A stretch of DNA of 64,000 bases from CAWBYL01 sp963793025 (GTDB lineage Bacteria > Actinomycetota > Acidimicrobiia > Acidimicrobiales > Acidimicrobilacustridaceae). How positions within the stretch are numbered: the stretch's first letter is position 1; the number at the start of each line of letters is the position of its first letter. Where the stretch lies: contig CAWBYL010000006.1 of the NCBI GenBank assembly GCA_963793025.1, positions 372,001 to 436,000 on the forward strand. Direction: 5' to 3'. Position numbers and translations under genes: made by a program. Below the pieces are notes generated by a model, which was not told the origin of the DNA, ran no database searches, and saw nothing but the letters and a program-made list of their open reading frames with translations. Shown here piece by piece: positions 63,182 to 64,000 of this stretch.

Positions 63182-64000
63182 ATGTTGTTCGATCATGTGG
63201 AGTACGAGGTCGAGGGTCAGGTCGGTGTGATCACGCTGAACCGGCCGGAGGCGGCCAACGCGCAGAGCCAGAAGGTGTTGATCGAGTTGGATCAGGCGTG
63301 GCGTGCCGCCGACGAGGACACCCGGGTGAAGGTGATCGTGTTGAAGTCGAACGGGAAGCATTTCTCGGCGGGTCATGACATGTCGTCGACCAAGAGTGGG
63401 GACATGTCGGATCTGGGTGAGGTCGATGATCCGTTCCTGACGCCGGAGGGTCATTACGACTGGGAGACCCGGCATTACCTGCACTACGCCAAGTCGTGGC
63501 GGGAGGTGCCGAAGCCGTCGATCGCGGCGGTGCAGGGCAAGTGCATCGCGGCGGGGCTGATGTTGTGTTGGCCGTGTGATCTGATCGTGGCGGCGGACAA
63601 CGCGGAGTTCTCGGATCCGGTGTTGATGATGGGGATCTGTGGGGTGGAGCTGCACGCGGACACGTGGGAGTTCGGGCCGCGCAAGGCCAAGGAGTTGTTG
63701 TTCACCGGTGGGTCGATCACTGCGGAGGAGGCCCGGGAGTTGGGGATGGTGAACAAGGTGGTGCCGCTGGAGGATCTGGTGTCGGCCACGATGGAGATGG
63801 CTGACCGGATCGCTCAGCAGGACGCTTTTGCTCTGCGGATGGCCAAGCGGGCGGTGAACCACACCTTGGACGTGCAGGGTTACACGACGGCCATCGACTC
63901 GATCTTCGACATGCATCACTTCGGGCACACCCGGGCCCGTGTGGTCACGGGCGGGATGCCGTCCATCGCCGGTCTCGACACCATGAAGCAGAAGCAGCGC
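63182..64000 (+). CDS. Enoyl-CoA hydratase family protein, cut by the window end
   Basis: The first 273 residues of a crotonase-fold protein; the frame is still open at the last base. HFSAGHDMSSTKSGDM near residue 60 and GKCIAAGLMLCWPCDLIVAAD near 122 are the oxyanion-hole segments; ELLFTGGSITAEEARELGMVNKVVP follows. GAGGAAGGAAG precedes the ATG. Codon use differs from neighbours: GAT for aspartate, CAT for histidine, TTG and GGT are frequent, while nearby genes use GAC, CAC, CTG/CTC and GGC. Confidence 0.88.
   Translation, partial: MLFDHVEYEVEGQVGVITLNRPEAANAQSQKVLIELDQAWRAADEDTRVKVIVLKSNGKHFSAGHDMSSTKSGDMSDLGEVDDPFLTPEGHYDWETRHYLHYAKSWREVPKPSIAAVQGKCIAAGLMLCWPCDLIVAADNAEFSDPVLMMGICGVELHADTWEFGPRKAKELLFTGGSITAEEARELGMVNKVVPLEDLVSATMEMADRIAQQDAFALRMAKRAVNHTLDVQGYTTAIDSIFDMHHFGHTRARVVTGGMPSIAGLDTMKQKQR

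Overview
The window is a stretch of high-GC, densely coding chromosome. Its gene families are typical of the actinobacterial phylum: a mycofactocin-type short-chain dehydrogenase, four luciferase-like (probably F420-dependent) oxidoreductases, a dodecin, a 13E12/DUF222 HNH protein, a furA-katG pair, and many acyl-CoA dehydrogenases and acyl-CoA ligases. Codons end almost always in G or C. A member of the class Acidimicrobiia or a relative is my best guess; the window contains no rRNA or marker gene that would settle it. I saw no tRNA, CRISPR array, prophage or insertion sequence.

Layout. 1-5.8 kb: a P450 tail, its ferredoxin, and a tightly overlapping beta-oxidation set (two-domain FadE34-like acyl-CoA dehydrogenase, enoyl-CoA hydratase, a pair of acyl-CoA dehydrogenases). 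5.8-9.4 kb: a Rieske oxygenase with an NTF2-fold partner, divergent from a Baeyer-Villiger monooxygenase. 9.4-11.4 kb: a Kup potassium transporter. 11.4-21.2 kb: three divergent gene pairs (cyclase/amidohydrolase, aldolase/acyl-CoA dehydrogenase, fused E1/SDR) with further SDRs. 21.2-25.8 kb: a TetR regulator divergent from a ligase-dioxygenase-ligase operon. 25.8-34.5 kb: hydratase, ABM monooxygenase, SDR, ligase, acuI, a double hot-dog dehydratase, and two badly frame-broken genes (ligase, luciferase-like). 34.6-38.3 kb: two luciferase-like paralogues around a dodecin, then an amidohydrolase. 38.4-40.0 kb: DUF222/HNH gene. 40.4-47.0 kb: FAD monooxygenase, sterol-desaturase-like protein, SDR, unknown protein, luciferase-like enzyme, epimerase, VOC protein. 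47.0-53.4 kb: lipoprotein, glutamine amidotransferase, furA-katG, CopB-type ATPase. 53.4-64 kb: amidohydrolases, a second TetR, VOC protein, SDRs, hydratases and a CoA transferase; the last hydratase runs off the end.

How it works together. The content reads as a catabolic island for hydrophobic carbon, perhaps steroid-, terpenoid- or alicyclic-like: oxygenases and a Baeyer-Villiger enzyme open rings, amidohydrolase-superfamily, cyclase and SDR enzymes process the products, ligases or a CoA transferase make CoA thioesters, and several dehydrogenase/hydratase/SDR sets oxidise them. The substrate cannot be read from sequence alone.

Two regulatory patterns stand out. An imperfect palindrome, TACCG-N2-CGGTA, lies in six promoter regions between 7.7 and 33.4 kb, one of them directly upstream of the TetR gene at 21.2-21.8 kb. 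A second motif, TGTGACRGTGYCA, lies in front of three genes between 55 and 58 kb, near the other TetR gene.

About a dozen genes are interrupted by frame changes. Nearly all those I could resolve are repaired by deleting one base, so I treat them mainly as sequence errors rather than decay.
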